Shown: positions 32,394-43,300, numbered from the stretch's first letter. The stretch: DNA of 64,000 nucleotides from Ctena decussata (GCA_963989385.1 OZ022503.1:65446123-65510122), one strand, 5' to 3'. Notes: generated by a model not told the origin, from the letters alone. A program made the numbers and translations.

Positions 32394-32634
32394 TGAGCCG
32401 CGACTTGTCTAAACGAACAAAGTGGCATGTGCGCCCAGCCAAGACTCAGATCAGCCTGGGTATCCGCACAGTCTGATTAGTGTCTTCGCTGTGCGCTTAA
32501 AAGATAGCCAAGGGTCTAAGCTAGCTCCATGCGGAAAGCGCAGACTCCGATCAGACTGGGCGGATGCCCAAGCTGATTTGAGTCTTCGCTGGACGCACAT
32601 GCCACTGTGTTGGTTTTGTCGTGTCGTGGTTCAA
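32394..32634. repeat. M1 near-palindromic element, copy 8, between the two alternative exons
   Basis: TGAGCCGCGACTTGTC to TTGTCGTGTCGTGGTTCA. It ends 26 bp downstream of the donor of exon 32813-32660 and fills much of the intron separating the duplicated exons. Confidence 0.9.
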
Positions 32635-32659
32635 ATATCAATCATAAAAAATAGTTTAC

Positions 32660-32813
32660 CTGTCATGTGGCATCAACACTAGATCTTTCATCAGAGACGT
32701 AAGACTTTTTATAACTGCCCTGACGGCTGTATCTTTAACGTTTTTGGCATAGATGTAGCCAATGGTTGTTGAGTAATACAAATTATACCGATCAACCCAG
32801 TCATATACGAGAC
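32660..32813 (-). CDS. LRP-like gene, propeller 1 alternative exon, version a
   Basis: A 154-bp exon, acceptor CTGTCTCTATAG before 32813, donor GACAG|GTAAAC; phases 1 in, 2 out. The peptide LVYDWVDRYNLYYSTTIGY continues IYAKNVKDTAVRAVIKSL and ends LVLMPHD plus a split Arg codon. LVYDW is the inter-blade strand and YYST stands at the YWTD position. It takes G from exon 34779-34696 (giving FGEG|LVYDW) and hands AG to exon 27334. Reading through its donor meets TAA at once. Roughly 25 of 154 nucleotides differ from version b, many at third positions, so both copies seem constrained. Confidence 0.85.
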
Positions 32814-32846
32814 CTATAGAGACAGATGATGAAAGCATCTGTGAAT

Positions 32847-33768
32847 AAAAGCATCGCAAACGACTGCGTGATACCCCGCCACTGCAAACCATTTTCGCAA
32901 ACCAATTTTTCCAGATTTATCTTTTCTCTGTATAACCACAGGGCAGAGGCAGCCTAACCCCACTGAACATGGATAAAAGTCTCTGATCACTTAAAATAAG
33001 CTTCAAATAAATCACTTACCACTTCGATCAAATACAATTTTAGTGATTTTAAACATGTGGCCATGGGGCAGGGGCAGATAACCCCTTGAGGGTCAAATTT
33101 TAATCACCACAAGAAGGTTTTATTACTTCTATCATCAGATGTAAATTTCTGAATCAGTTTCACATGATTTTATATAGATTTTACCCCTATCATCTGATTT
33201 TATGCATGTATATGGACCAGGGGCAGGGGAAATAACTCCAATGGGGTAAATTTGAGCATCACTGGAGGCTTTCATCACTCGGATCATTTACTGTAAGTTT
33301 CAGAAGAATCGCTTCAAACTCTGATTTTATATGGAATTTTTCATGTATAGGAATTTTTCATGATTTTATACATGTATATAGCCCCAGGGCAGGGGCAGAT
33401 AACCCCTGATGATATTATTTCCGGGATAATACAAAGCTTATGTTACTTCGATCATGTTTATGAAGTTTCATCATGATACTCCCAGTAGTAAAGGAACTAG
33501 AGGCCAGAAACCATTTTTAGTACATTGACAAGTGCCATAACTCTGTCAGAAATTATTGAAATTTGCCCATTAACAATCCCATGCGAGACATTCTTGGTAC
33601 AAACGCATAAGCAAAATTTGAAGAAATTCAGTTGATAAATACTTAAGTTATCGAACGGAAACGAAGTGCGGACGGACGGACGGACGTACGTACTACGGAC
33701 GGACGGACGGACACACGGACGGCCAACGTGAAAACATAATACCCCGCCACTAACGTGTGGCGGGGTAT
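32847..33768. mobile_element. Tandem-core TIR element, ATACCCCGCCACT family, copy 2
   Basis: Left ATACCCCGCCACT (32871) and a right terminal hairpin ATACCCCGCCAC / GTGGCGGGGTAT (33740-33768). The core repeats GATTTTATACATGTATATA and GGGCAGGGGCAGATAACC in ~150-bp units, then AAGTTATCGAACGG and a long GGACGGAC tract. It lies about 35-60 bp upstream of the acceptor of exon 32813. Same family as 11911-12925. Confidence 0.8.
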
Positions 33769-33974
33769 AACAATATACGTAGACCGAGCTAAACAGATTC
33801 GAAAAGACTCGATAAATTTATCAGATAAACGCTAGTCTGATTTTAACTGTTATCCATCTAAAACTTGTGGTTTTGACTGGTGGATTTGCCTATCTTTATT
33901 ATTTGGATGTATCCTCTATTTTAGGGTTTTTTGGTGGATGTTTCCTTCTTTATTGTATTTTACACAGAAATTCG

Positions 33975-34055
33975 TGTAATCAAATAGTGCAGGTCCAATA
34001 TAGACGACGTGTTCTACGGCGTCTGAACTGGCTCTGCCCTGTTTGCGTATGTCCC
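33975..34055. repeat. H1-family hairpin, degenerate
   Basis: AATAGTGCAGGTCCA, AGACGACGTGTTCTACGGCGTCT and GCCCTGTTTGC match the H1 layout with mismatches. Confidence 0.55.
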
Positions 34056-34059
34056 CAAA

Positions 34060-34690
34060 ACGGGTTTCAATCTTGAAAAGGTTCAGACAAGTTTAGTTTT
34101 CATAATAAACGTATAAGATGACTTAATCCCTGTCTCGTATCGGCTTGACTAGTTTTGGTATAACAACCGCCTCCTAAGAAATGGCTAGCCTATTTTCATA
34201 ATCATTTGGACGACTCTCCATTTGGATAAAGATTTCACATTGCTAAGAATGTTCTATCCAGATGCGCTTGATTTGAATAGTTTTTGCACAGAGTCTGGAA
34301 AGACAAAATACTGACAAATTTAAAGAGTAACTACACTTCAGGAACTGTCTGAATCAGATCCCAAACCCTATCCCCAACATCAAAAGGAAAGATTGACAAA
34401 GACATCCCAACAGACAATAAATTACAAGTGATAAGCCGAGTCAGCAGCTCTTTCCCAAATAGGTGGCAACTCAGCTATCTTTACCAAACTAAATAATTTA
34501 GACCAACAGAAGGGTTACAACAGACTAAGCAAACTATATGAAAAACATTTAACAACTACTTTTACCTATTTTCAATTTTTATCACAGACGGGTTAAAATG
34601 ATAACACAATAAACCAAACAGCACCGAACATTAAACAAATGCAATCGCAACGAAAGTATTATGACTTAAACTCTGAGCCTACAGTACAAA
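34060..34690. other. Intron, no feature recognised
   Basis: AT-rich intronic sequence without a recognised repeat or splice-bounded frame. Confidence 0.35.
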
Positions 34691-34695
34691 TGTAC

Positions 34696-34779
34696 CTTCA
34701 CCAAATGAAGTGCTATTGATGGATATTTCTGTTTCGCCGAAGTTTGAAGCCCAGAGCAAGCCTGAGGCTCCGTATACCT
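34696..34779 (-). CDS. LRP-like gene, propeller 1 exon (blade 2)
   Basis: An 84-bp exon with acceptor GGGGCCAG before 34779 and donor GAAG|GTACAT; phases 1 in, 1 out. The peptide (E)VYGASGLLWASNFGETEI continues SINSTSFGEG. GLLWASN holds the YWTD position (LLWAS). An upstream acceptor, TTTGTTTCCAG before 34801, is stronger and would add LAYFQGP, but it enters in phase 0 and does not fit the phase-1 end of exon 36650-36544. The shorter form also gives the expected blade spacing for an LRP5/6-type first propeller. The exact 5' border therefore remains uncertain. Confidence 0.72.
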
Positions 34780-35049
34780 CTGGCCCCTGGAAGTACGCCA
34801 ACTGGAAACAAAGATACAAAGGATCTAACTATCTGTCGCCGATTTAACGCGAATCTTATATACATGTATAATATATATAACTTTCAAAGTATGTGATCTT
34901 TACTTTAGGGCAGTAATAGCATTCAGATGATGCCAACTAATAAATTTCAAATAAAAAGATAGCAAACTTTACCAACAAATCAAAAGACTGCATTCCAGTA
35001 AACTGACACTATAAGCAAACATTCACAGTAGATACCCCAAGTCGTCATT

Positions 35050-35700
35050 ATAGAAGCCTGGCCAACCAAATGGCCCAACCGAACGTTAAGCTATTATGAA
35101 ACAAATATTAGAAGAAGCTGAAAAGCAGTAACAGAGAATCAAAGAACAAACCTGGCCCCAAGGTTATAAAACTTTTTTCATGCTCAACTCAGCTAAGCAT
35201 GAAATTTTATCTGCTGATAAATATGAAAATGCCAACTGATGTTGGCATTTTCATATTTATTAGTAGAGAAAATTTCATACTAAGCTACACTAAGCAAGAA
35301 AACAGCTGTACTTATTAGTAATTTGCTATTTATTAGCAGGTAAAATTTCATGCTCAGCTGAGTTGAGCATGAAAAAAGTTTTATCACCTTCGGGCCTGTT
35401 TAAGGCATATCAATGATATGTAATCACATATATGAGGAATTGAAAAGCAGCCAGTCAGTGTGCTTTATTTTGAGTTTGAGATTATACTCAAGTTTTATCA
35501 CCTCGGGGCCAGGCCATCCAAAGGGCCCAACCGAACGTTAAGCTGTGCCATGCCAGAGCAAATACTATCATGGAGATATTATGAATCAAATATTAAAATA
35601 AGCTGAAAAACAATTACAGAGAATCAAAGAACAAACCTGTTTAAGGCATGTAAATGACATGTAATCACATATATGAGGAATTGAAAAGCAAACTTTGGGG
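35050..35700 (+). repeat. Direct duplication, one copy interrupted by a fold-back
   Basis: GGCCCAACCGAACGTTAAGC, then AATCAAAGAACAAACCTG, then TTTAAGGCAT and ATATATGAGGAATTGAAAAG occur at 35079-35455 and again at 35525-35690. The first copy is split at ACAAACCTG by the fold-back 35156-35399. Confidence 0.75.
35156..35399. mobile_element. ~240-bp fold-back element with visible empty site
   Basis: Ends CCCAAGGTTATAAAACTTTT and AAAAGTTTTATCACCTTCGGG are inverted; TTTCATGCTCAACTCAGC mirrors GCTGAGTTGAGCATGAAA. An inner hairpin is AAATATGAAAATGCCAAC. The sister copy at 35630 reads AACCTGTTTAAGG straight through, so this is an insertion with a short CCTG-like duplication. Confidence 0.75.
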
Positions 35701-35754
35701 TGAAAGTTGACTAACGGGTGGACAAACTGACGTATGGACGAACATAACGTTTGT

Positions 35755-36125
35755 CTGTATGGTAAGTTGTTGTTGTTAAACGCCCAGTAAACCATATTTC
35801 AGTCATGTCGAGACGTTGCATCGAGCTGCGAAGGACTTTAACCCGACCTAACGAACAGTTGAACGGACTAAATGGCAAAAGACATTCACCTCGGCGACAC
35901 ACTTCGTTTGCCGGGGGTATTAAAAAGATGATGGACGGGTCTCGGCAGGCAATAGGCATCCCTCCTCGACTCCTCGAGCAGGTCTTCCTGTCGTAATCCG
36001 CCAGTAATCTGCCACACAAAGCCGCCACTGACATTAGGTAAGAGCCGCCTGGGTATAGATTTAAAAAGATGACATGTTGTTTGAAGAAAACGACAGACGA
36101 ACTTCGGACGGCGCACGGTGATGGA
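35755..36125. repeat. SINE-like repeat tail region
   Basis: The minus strand contains CGTCTCGACATGACTGAA and GTTTAACAACAACAAC, the conserved-looking 3' domain also present at 28110. It gives overlapping ORFs on both strands, which are not taken as genes. Confidence 0.45.
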
Positions 36126-36179
36126 AGATAACAGCTCACTATAAGCACTGCGCTCGGTTCAGAATGAAAAGAAGCGTTT

Positions 36180-36527
36180 TCACCTCTCAAAATGTTATAA
36201 AAACGCAAAATGTAATAAAATTTATAGCAACGCATATAACTTTAAAACATTTTGCGTCGAGTCAATTATAGGAAAGCAAGATGTTATAACTTTATAACAT
36301 TTTGCGTCAAATCTAAATACTAATGAACCGCAAAATGTTATAAATTTCTTCACCCCGCAAAAATGTTATAACAACGCAAGATGTTGTAACAATTACAGGA
36401 ACGGAAAATATTATAACTTTATAACATTTTGCGTCGAATTCGACGCAAAATGTTATAAAGTTATAATAGTTTGCGTTGTTATAAATTCATAACATTTTGC
36501 GTTTTTATAACATTTTGCGGGGTGACA
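36180..36527. repeat. Cluster of CGCAAAATGTTATAA motifs in both orientations
   Basis: About a dozen copies of CGCAAAATGTTATAA or its inverse TTATAACATTTTGCG in 350 bp. An inner unit 36353-36527 has inverted ends CACCCCGCAAAAATGTTATAA / TTATAACATTTTGCGGGGTG, and its centre GTCGAATTCGAC is palindromic. Non-coding; ends 17 bp from the donor of exon 36650-36544. Confidence 0.85.
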
Positions 36528-36543
36528 AAGCGTTGCAACTTAC

Positions 36544-36650
36544 CACTTATGATTAGATTTGTTGCCGTCACACCAGTTTTTATGTTCCCATATTCCATCT
36601 GATCAATAGAACGTGAGTAGATATTTTGCCGTGAGGCAAAGTATAACATT
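36544..36650 (-). CDS. LRP-like gene, propeller 1 exon (blade 1)
   Basis: A 107-bp exon, acceptor TTTTATCTTTTAG before 36650, donor AGTG|GTAAGT; phases 2 in, 1 out. The peptide MLYFASRQNIYSRSIDQ continues MEYGNIKTGVTATNLIIS. LYFASRQNIYSRSID resembles the first strand of the N-terminal LRP5/6 propeller (a hydrophobic-AN/AS-RR-x-I/L-R-x-ID pattern), which directly follows the signal peptide in that family. The internal Met is not taken as a start because the acceptor and phase fit an internal exon. The upstream exon is not found with certainty. Confidence 0.82.
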
Positions 36651-36663
36651 CTAAAAGATAAAA

Positions 36664-37600
36664 CATAGAGGAGTTTACACGAGTGGCCATTTCATATAAA
36701 ATTTCTGAAACGAGGCTTCGGCGAGTTTCATAAATTTCATATGAAATGACCACGAGTGTAAGATTCTGTTTAACAACTGACCCTTTAAAATGGGATTTTA
36801 ACGCCTTCACACTGAACATTGTTTCTATAAGGCATTGTTGACATGGACGTTGTCAACGACGTTACGTCTACGCGCAAAAGTGTAATTACACGTGTGGTCA
36901 TATGAATTTATGACACGACGTTATCCATTGAATAACAGCGACGTCATATGATAAATAGAGGATCTTATATGAGTGCGCATGTATTATTGAATTTATTAAA
37001 CTAGTTGGGGAAAAAGATAAGATGCAAGGCTTTGTCGAGCATCTTATCGTTTTCCCCAACGAGTTTAATAAAGTCGATAATACATGAGCACGAATGCAAG
37101 ATTCTATTTATCCTATGACACTGCAATCGCATTTTATTAGCAAACTTTGCTTAAAACGGCACGATTTCGCCATTAGAAAACGCGACGTTTTTATGGACGT
37201 CAACACATAACGTACGATGTATTTGCATATTTAACCCACTAGTGGATTATCGTTTTTAATGCATGACTTTATTACACTCTCAGATGCGACGTCATATGAT
37301 AAATACAGGACCTTATAATTGTCGTCATTTCATATGAAATTTATGAAATGAGCCTTCAGCGAGTTTCATAAATTTCATGTGAAATGACCACGAGTGTAAG
37401 ATTCTGTTTAGCATATGACCCTTTAAAATGGGATCTTAACGCCTTCAAACTGTACATTATTTCAATAAAGAAACGCATTGTTGACACGGACGTTGCCAAT
37501 GACGTTACGCGTACGTGCCAAAATGTTACTACACGTGTGGTCATATGATTTTATGACACAACGTTATCCACTGAATAACAGCGACGTCATGTGATAAAAA
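36664..37600 (-). repeat. Alternating hairpin-module array B-A-B, inverted
   Basis: On the minus strand, 37600 to 36664 reads unit B, unit A, unit B without spacers. Each begins TTATCA(T/C)ATGACGTCGC and ends with a hairpin bounded by AGAATCTTGC- or AGAATCTTAC-like ends. It begins 14 bp upstream of the acceptor of exon 36650-36544. Confidence 0.85.
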
Positions 37601-37830
37601 ACTTTATGACAATCAAACTTCGAAGGCTTGGTCAATTATACTTATACAACTGAAATGTGATCAAACAAAGCAAATACATCGGATACCGCAGCCGTATTTT
37701 TGGAGTTATAGAAATATACATGTACTTCGATTGTTTCAATCATCCGAGATTCATTGTAAGCGCGATAACATGAAGTTTGATACACAAAACTTTCCTTTTT
37801 TGGACGGAGACGTTCTGTTTTACCACTTAC

Positions 37831-37922
37831 AAGGTTTACAATGCTCAGCTTACTCGGTTTGGAATCTTCCACCAAAACCGAAAAACTAAGTATCAGATGA
37901 GCCAAGGACGAGGCTTGGTCGA
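37831..37922 (-). CDS. Possible exon, weakly supported
   Basis: A minus-strand frame between acceptor TTGTTTTGCAG and donor CTT|GTAAGT encodes DQASSLAHLILSFSVLVED and KPSKLSIVNL. The strands look propeller-like, but the phases (1 in, 0 out) do not fit the known neighbour at 36650 (2 in). It could belong to an unseen exon chain or be chance. Confidence 0.2.
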
Positions 37923-37969
37923 CTGCAAAACAAGTAAACTCCCCCCCCCACCCCCCGCCCCCACCCTCC

Positions 37970-38535
37970 CACTGGTTTCATTGCTGGCTGTCCCAAGGTG
38001 GCATTCTATTTTGGTTCTTTTAGGTTATTTTATGTGTTGTTTTTTGCTTTGTCTGATATTTATATATTGTTTGTGATGTTAAGGCTAGCCCGAAGACTAC
38101 CTAAATGGGAAATGAATGTTCGTCTGGCTGTCACTAGCGACGTCTTTGGTGGTGCTTAATTTTGTGTTGTATTTCCCAGACGGTGACTTTGGTGGGATCT
38201 CGGATTGAATTGTGTAAGTTCCTGAGAATTTTCCTTTCTACTTTTGCTCCAGTCATGTAACTGACGGTGTCCGTAATAAAATTTTCACCACCAAACTTCT
38301 CCAACAGGGCTACTGGTGTCATAAGGTTCAAATGGCCGATGGGCCAGAATTCAAACTCAGTGGGGGCCTTGACAAAAAGCTATTTTTAGATGCTTGGTGC
38401 GGGACATTTTTATCTGTTGCTTGGCCAAGTCGGGTTCACCTATAGGTCTACCCAAGTATTTCAGTGGAGTTGTCTGACACACCACGGATCTCCAGGTGTC
38501 GGAACATGTTCTTATTTTCAAGTCATCGGCTTTTT
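37970..38535 (+). mobile_element. Decayed, rearranged copy of the YLDD retroelement
   Basis: 38280-38330 (ACCAAACTTCTCCAACAGGG, CATAAGG) matches the GYRYHKLRK-coding part of the 24.9 kb copy. 38345-38510 matches its stop-proximal region (GGGGGCCTTGAC, TTTTTATCTGTTGCTTGG, CCACGGATCTCCAGGTGTC) after an internal deletion. A 3'-UTR-like piece lies in front at 37980-38080. Stops throughout. Confidence 0.6.
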
Positions 38536-38605
38536 GCCCAGGGTGGTCTAAGTCCTTGCGTGGCGCACATGCCACTATGTTGGTTTTGTCATGTCCCTGC
38601 TCATA
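38535..38605. repeat. M1 element, partial copy 9
   Basis: Only the right arm: GGCGCACATGCCACTATG, TTGGTTTTGTCATGTC, GCTCA. Confidence 0.7.
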
Positions 38606-39169
38606 TTTATTTCCAAAAATAATGCACTGGTGATCTAGAAAAACTTCAGGCGGGCAAACAACTAACTTAATGCTCTGAACCATTACAGAAGCTAAAGGCG
38701 AGTGTCGGAATTCCATAGATCTGTTTAAGCCCCATGGTGAGTTAATACTGGCTAATCTTTATAATTTGTTTACACAAAAGTATTGATATGTACAACAAGA
38801 ACAAGTATCTTCGGCTTAAGGCCATTTGCGACAGTATTTCGGTTTATACTGGGTCGTCTACCTGAGAAAGGAAGATAAAAGAGAGAAATGACAGACGAGA
38901 GAAAATGTCCAAACAACCCCCATATGCACCTACTGCAAATACAGTAGGCCCCTGTCCTACTATTGACCAAATTAATGGGACGCCCCAGCACTGAAAGTTA
39001 TCCTGCATCATTGCCCAACCCAACCACCCCCAAGAACAAGTAACGGTGAGGAACGGTGTGAATAACTTCTAAAGTACAAGCCCTACAAATCTAACTTTAA
39101 CTTTGAGCTCTCTAGTAGATAAATTTGGACAAGGAATTCAAGTCTGGATTTTTTAGGTGGCGGCGGGTT

Positions 39170-39173
39170 TGGG

Positions 39174-39204
<31 letters not shown>

Positions 39205-39206
39205 GT
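39170..39206. repeat. (GT)n followed by a G homopolymer
   Basis: GTGTGTGTGTGTGTG, then about 18 G residues. Confidence 0.97.
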
Positions 39207-39339
39207 AATAATTGCGGAGCAAGCCAGGGTTATACAGATATGGAGAAGAGACACCAAACTGCAGCTCAAACTTCCAAAGAGAAATAACTTGTAAATTATG
39301 AGACATGAGACAAATTTTCAAGACCTGTCCCGCATATGA

Positions 39340-39890
39340 AACTACTTCAAAGGATATTCAAACTATAGAGAGGACACGGAATCACACCCATAACCATCAA
39401 GGGGAAATAAGTCAAAATGTCAGATAGGAAAGTTGTCATTCTTGTTCGCGACACATCATCATGACCTGTTCTATATATCTGTGAAGTATCATGAAAATAT
39501 TTCAATGGGTATTCAAATTACAGAGCGACACGCAACCACATCGAAAACCATTAAGGGGAAATAACTCAAAAAGTAAGAAAGCAAGAACTTCTTGTTCGCG
39601 ACACATTATCATGACCTGTTCTACATAATAGTTCAAAGGGTATTCAAGTTAAAGAGCGGACACGAAGCTGCCAAAAAATCTCCAAATAGGAGATAACTAA
39701 TAAGTACAATAGCACATGTTACCATTCTTGTATGCGACACATCGTCATGACCTGTTCTAAATACCTGTATATTCAAAAGTGTATTTAAGATATAGGGTGG
39801 ACAAGAAAATGTTTAAGGATGGACGGACAGACAGACAGACGGATGGACGGGCGCATGGCTCATCGCTAAGGTTCGAAAGGATCGGGGGAT
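39340..39890. repeat. ~140-bp tandem array with GGACGGACAGAC tail
   Basis: About four units with GGGGAAATAACTCAAAA, GTTCGCGACACATCATCATG and TTCAAATTACAGAGCG, ending in GGATGGACGGACAGACAGAC. Same general design as the other tandem-core elements; TIR not seen. Confidence 0.7.
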
Positions 39891-39977
39891 AAAAATGACT
39901 GTAAAAACGGATTGCAACAACTGGAGATCCTTGGGGTGTCAAACAACACTATGAAATACTGGAGCAAAAAAAAAATC

Positions 39978-40209
39978 GAGCCGCGACACGAGAAAACCAA
40001 CACTGTGGCATATGCGCCCAACGAAGACTCAGCCTGGGCATCCCCACAGTCTGATCAGTCTTCGCTGTCTGCCTGGAGGTATCTTAGACCCTTAGCTACC
40101 CTTTAAGCGCACAATGAAGACTCTGATCAGACTGGGCGGATGTTCAGGCTAATCTGAGTTTTCACTGGGCGCACATGCCACTTTGTTGGTTTTGTCGTGT
40201 CGCGGCTCA
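39978..40209. repeat. M1 near-palindromic element, copy 10
   Basis: GAGCCGCGACACGAGAAAAC to TTGTCGTGTCGCGGCTC. Confidence 0.9.
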
Positions 40210-40344
40210 TTTGTTGAACCCCGAATGGCCAAGCAACAGACGAGACAAGCTCCAGCCCAAACCAACCACAGTAAATAGCTTTATGTTTGTTCCCTCATGC
40301 CCGAAACACCGTCGTGCAATTAAAGAAGGAAAAAATTTATTAAC

Positions 40345-43300
40345 CCTGGTAGTGGAGCAAATTTGATTGCATAAGTGGCCTAGAAAAGGAAGATAGTGGT
40401 CTACGGAGTGTTACATTTGTTTTTATACATCAAAATGATCGTCTGAGTCTCTAGTTATCAAATTCAGCGTTTGCCACCTTGGCAAACCTTGCATAACTCT
40501 GTAGTGGCCAGTTATTTACGTAACCCCTTTAAATTTTGAATATCAAAAATATTTATTGAAGTCAATAAGAAATATGTTTATACTATATAAATGTATCAAA
40601 TCTAAATATTTTCTGTAAGAACAGTTAATATGCTATAAATTAGGCTGCTCAGAAAACAGTTCAGAACTTTGGTGTTGTTACTTTCGTTACAATATATCAT
40701 GTACCCCTTGAAAATTTAAAATTGGAACTTAAGTTTTTGCATTTTACAAAGACTCTATTATAAAAAGGACCAAAATGATCAATTTTACTTTCTATTCAAT
40801 TGGCCCCTTTCAGTGCGTTTCTAGCAAAACAAATATGAGACCTCTAGCTCTTATACTCTGTCAACCACGTCCTGTTGAACAGTTACACCTATTCCCTGTT
40901 TTTGACTGAAAAGTCATTTTTCGTATACTTGTTCGAACAAAAATGGCTATCAACCAATTTAAACTTGACAAATTGGGGCCTTTTGCAAAAAGATCATGTT
41001 AACCATAATATAACACAATAGCTTAACAATTATTTGTGACCTTACAACACATTTTAGCCAGAGTAACATACTTAACAGATTTAATTGTTTGCGTAAAGCG
41101 TCTACCATTCCCGCCAGAAAAACAACAACAAAAACTCTTTTCAAATTCTGACTTTTAAACAACGCAGTTGTGATATATATGTATATTTATACAATCTATT
41201 GTAAAATGAAATCTTTGCATTGTTTAATCAACTAATCGGGCAACAAACAGTGTTATTTACATGACATGTCAAGATGAGATTGTCCTAAAACTAGAACAGA
41301 AAACCTTCGTGAAACAATCTATCCATAGAACACTTTTATTTTTTTTCCATTAATATCCAAATGACATGAAAAATATCACACCATAAGAAATTTACTAATC
41401 AGAACTTACTGTTTTGTACTCAGAAAGGTAACGTTTGTAACCATTATTTGAAAACAATCACTGAGATTATATGTTGTTACTGAAAAATATGCCTAAACCT
41501 CATTAGTTTTGTTAAAAATATTTTAAAACGGCACTTTAGACTGGTTTAAACCCACCCTATGTAATTTCTCAGTGAAATTTCCACGGAGATGCATCCGTTG
41601 TTGTGTAACGATGTTATAGTTTGTGTTGGCCACTTATCTGTAGTGTACGAAATATTGATTTGTTTTGTCTCTTTATTCGCCATCATTCTGATGTATATAA
41701 AACATAAAGAAAGAAGGTGAAAATATACATTTTGTGTGCCTGGGTATGCTTCATGAAAGCTAACTTGTGGACATCTGCATGGAATAGGCGCACGTATATT
41801 TTGCTACCCACTAGTATCGTCTGAGTACTTGTTGTATGCTTTATGTTACTATTTTAAATTTGGTGTTGTGGGAGGGTTATGGCACTAGTTGAATCAGTTT
41901 CTGCTCGTTGCCCTTTTATACTTCTTTACCTGTAATGACCTTTTCATATCAAAGCAATATATGAAACCATAGTTTAATTACTTTTGGCCGTATAGAATAT
42001 ATTTAAAACGAAGTAACGAATATAACAGTTTAAAAAGAAAAAGTTGTTTTAACCCAATGCTGCTAGTGTAAAGTGGCATGTGGCTAAGGTAAAATACTTC
42101 CTTGTACTTCAGGTTCTGGTCATTTGGAATCATCTGGGCTCTTTCTGAATCAGTTTGAAGAAGGAAATAGCTGGTGCTAGGTGGCATTGGCAATGTCACA
42201 ACATTACATTCCTTAGTTAAACCAAGGTTACTGTTATTTTTTGTGATTCATCCCTTGCTTCCAGAGACTCATCCTTCAGAATTTGATTAAGTTTTTATCA
42301 GTCTTAGAATTTAAGGTGAAGGGATACAATTTCACGTAAGTTACTCTGCCAATTTTACTTTGGCCTCCTTTCTTAATGGGAAAAACTTTTAAAGAGAATT
42401 TGCTGCTGTAAAAAAATGTGTACTTTAAGAGCAGACCATTTTTGGAAAGGTTATAGCTTTCTCAGAAGCGAATAGGAAACATCTACGGAAATAAATATTG
42501 TTTCTTTCTAACAAATTGCAGTAAAATACTGAGGTGTGTCCTTTCACATTAATACAGTATTATTACAAAGACTTGCCAGAAGATCATGCTGAAGCGAGGA
42601 ACACACACGAGAAAGAACATAGCTGACACAGTTTAACTGATTCCTTTCAAAATCGGATGAAATTGCCTAAAGACACGGATATGATGATTATGACATATTG
42701 TTATTACTTTAAAATCATTATCAAAATGCCTTTTTAATTGAGTCAATGATAATTCACTTACTTTGACTTCTTGGTTCGGTATTTAAAAAGGTAACGTATA
42801 CAACATTCAAATGTAAACGATTTGTCAGATTAGATTTATGATTTTTAATGATATTTTCGATTTTTAATGATAATTTCTGTTTGGTATAATGCAATAAGGT
42901 GTCCCTAGCACTAGCTTCAGCTTAACTGACTCAAACTGAGCCCAGATGATTCCGAACATAATCTTCAATATGATGAAGTACGAGGAAGCTTTCCACAGTA
43001 GCTCAACGGTACTTTACTGTAGCTGCAGTAGGAAAACCTACACATACTTTTTAACCTGTAATGTACGATACTTTGGTGAAAATATATGCTACAAGGCAAC
43101 TTTGGGTTTATACATTGTTTTTATAGAAAAGGTAAATTAGAGTAAAAAGGCAATGAGCAGGGATTAATATTATCTGCGCTACAATCCTACCACGATACCA
43201 AACTGGAAATAGCTGCATAAAAATATAAGACAAGTAGTAAGGCGATACTAGCAGCTAGCCAGATGAACATGCAGCCCCTTACAATTTCATGGGTACAAAG

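Larger units (their letters stand above)
1700..36650 (-). other. Gene model: LRP5/6-like receptor, N-terminal part
   Basis: Eleven consecutive exon positions join with consistent phases, one of them having two alternative exons. In order: 36650-36544, 34779-34696, 32813-32660 or 32140-31987, 27334-27211, 23073-22905, 17855-17721, 16264-16031, 13791-13608, 7581-7448, 5902-5746, 4443-4325, 1837-1700. The product is a six-bladed YWTD propeller, an EGF-like module, a second propeller and a second EGF-like module, as at the start of LRP5/6/arrow-type Wnt co-receptors. These families are single-pass membrane proteins whose propeller-EGF units bind secreted ligands. The YWTD signatures are degenerate (YYST, YYIV, YWSD, YWVE), so a lineage-specific LRP is as likely as a true orthologue. 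The first exon and the C-terminus (LDLa, membrane segment, tail) are not identified; the 3' part lies beyond the left edge. Confidence 0.8.

Noticed and set aside
35711..36235. 174-codon minus-strand frame overlapping other frames
   Set aside because: Lies in SINE-like sequence with a CGTCTCGACATGACTGAA tail domain shared with other repeats; open in several frames at once.
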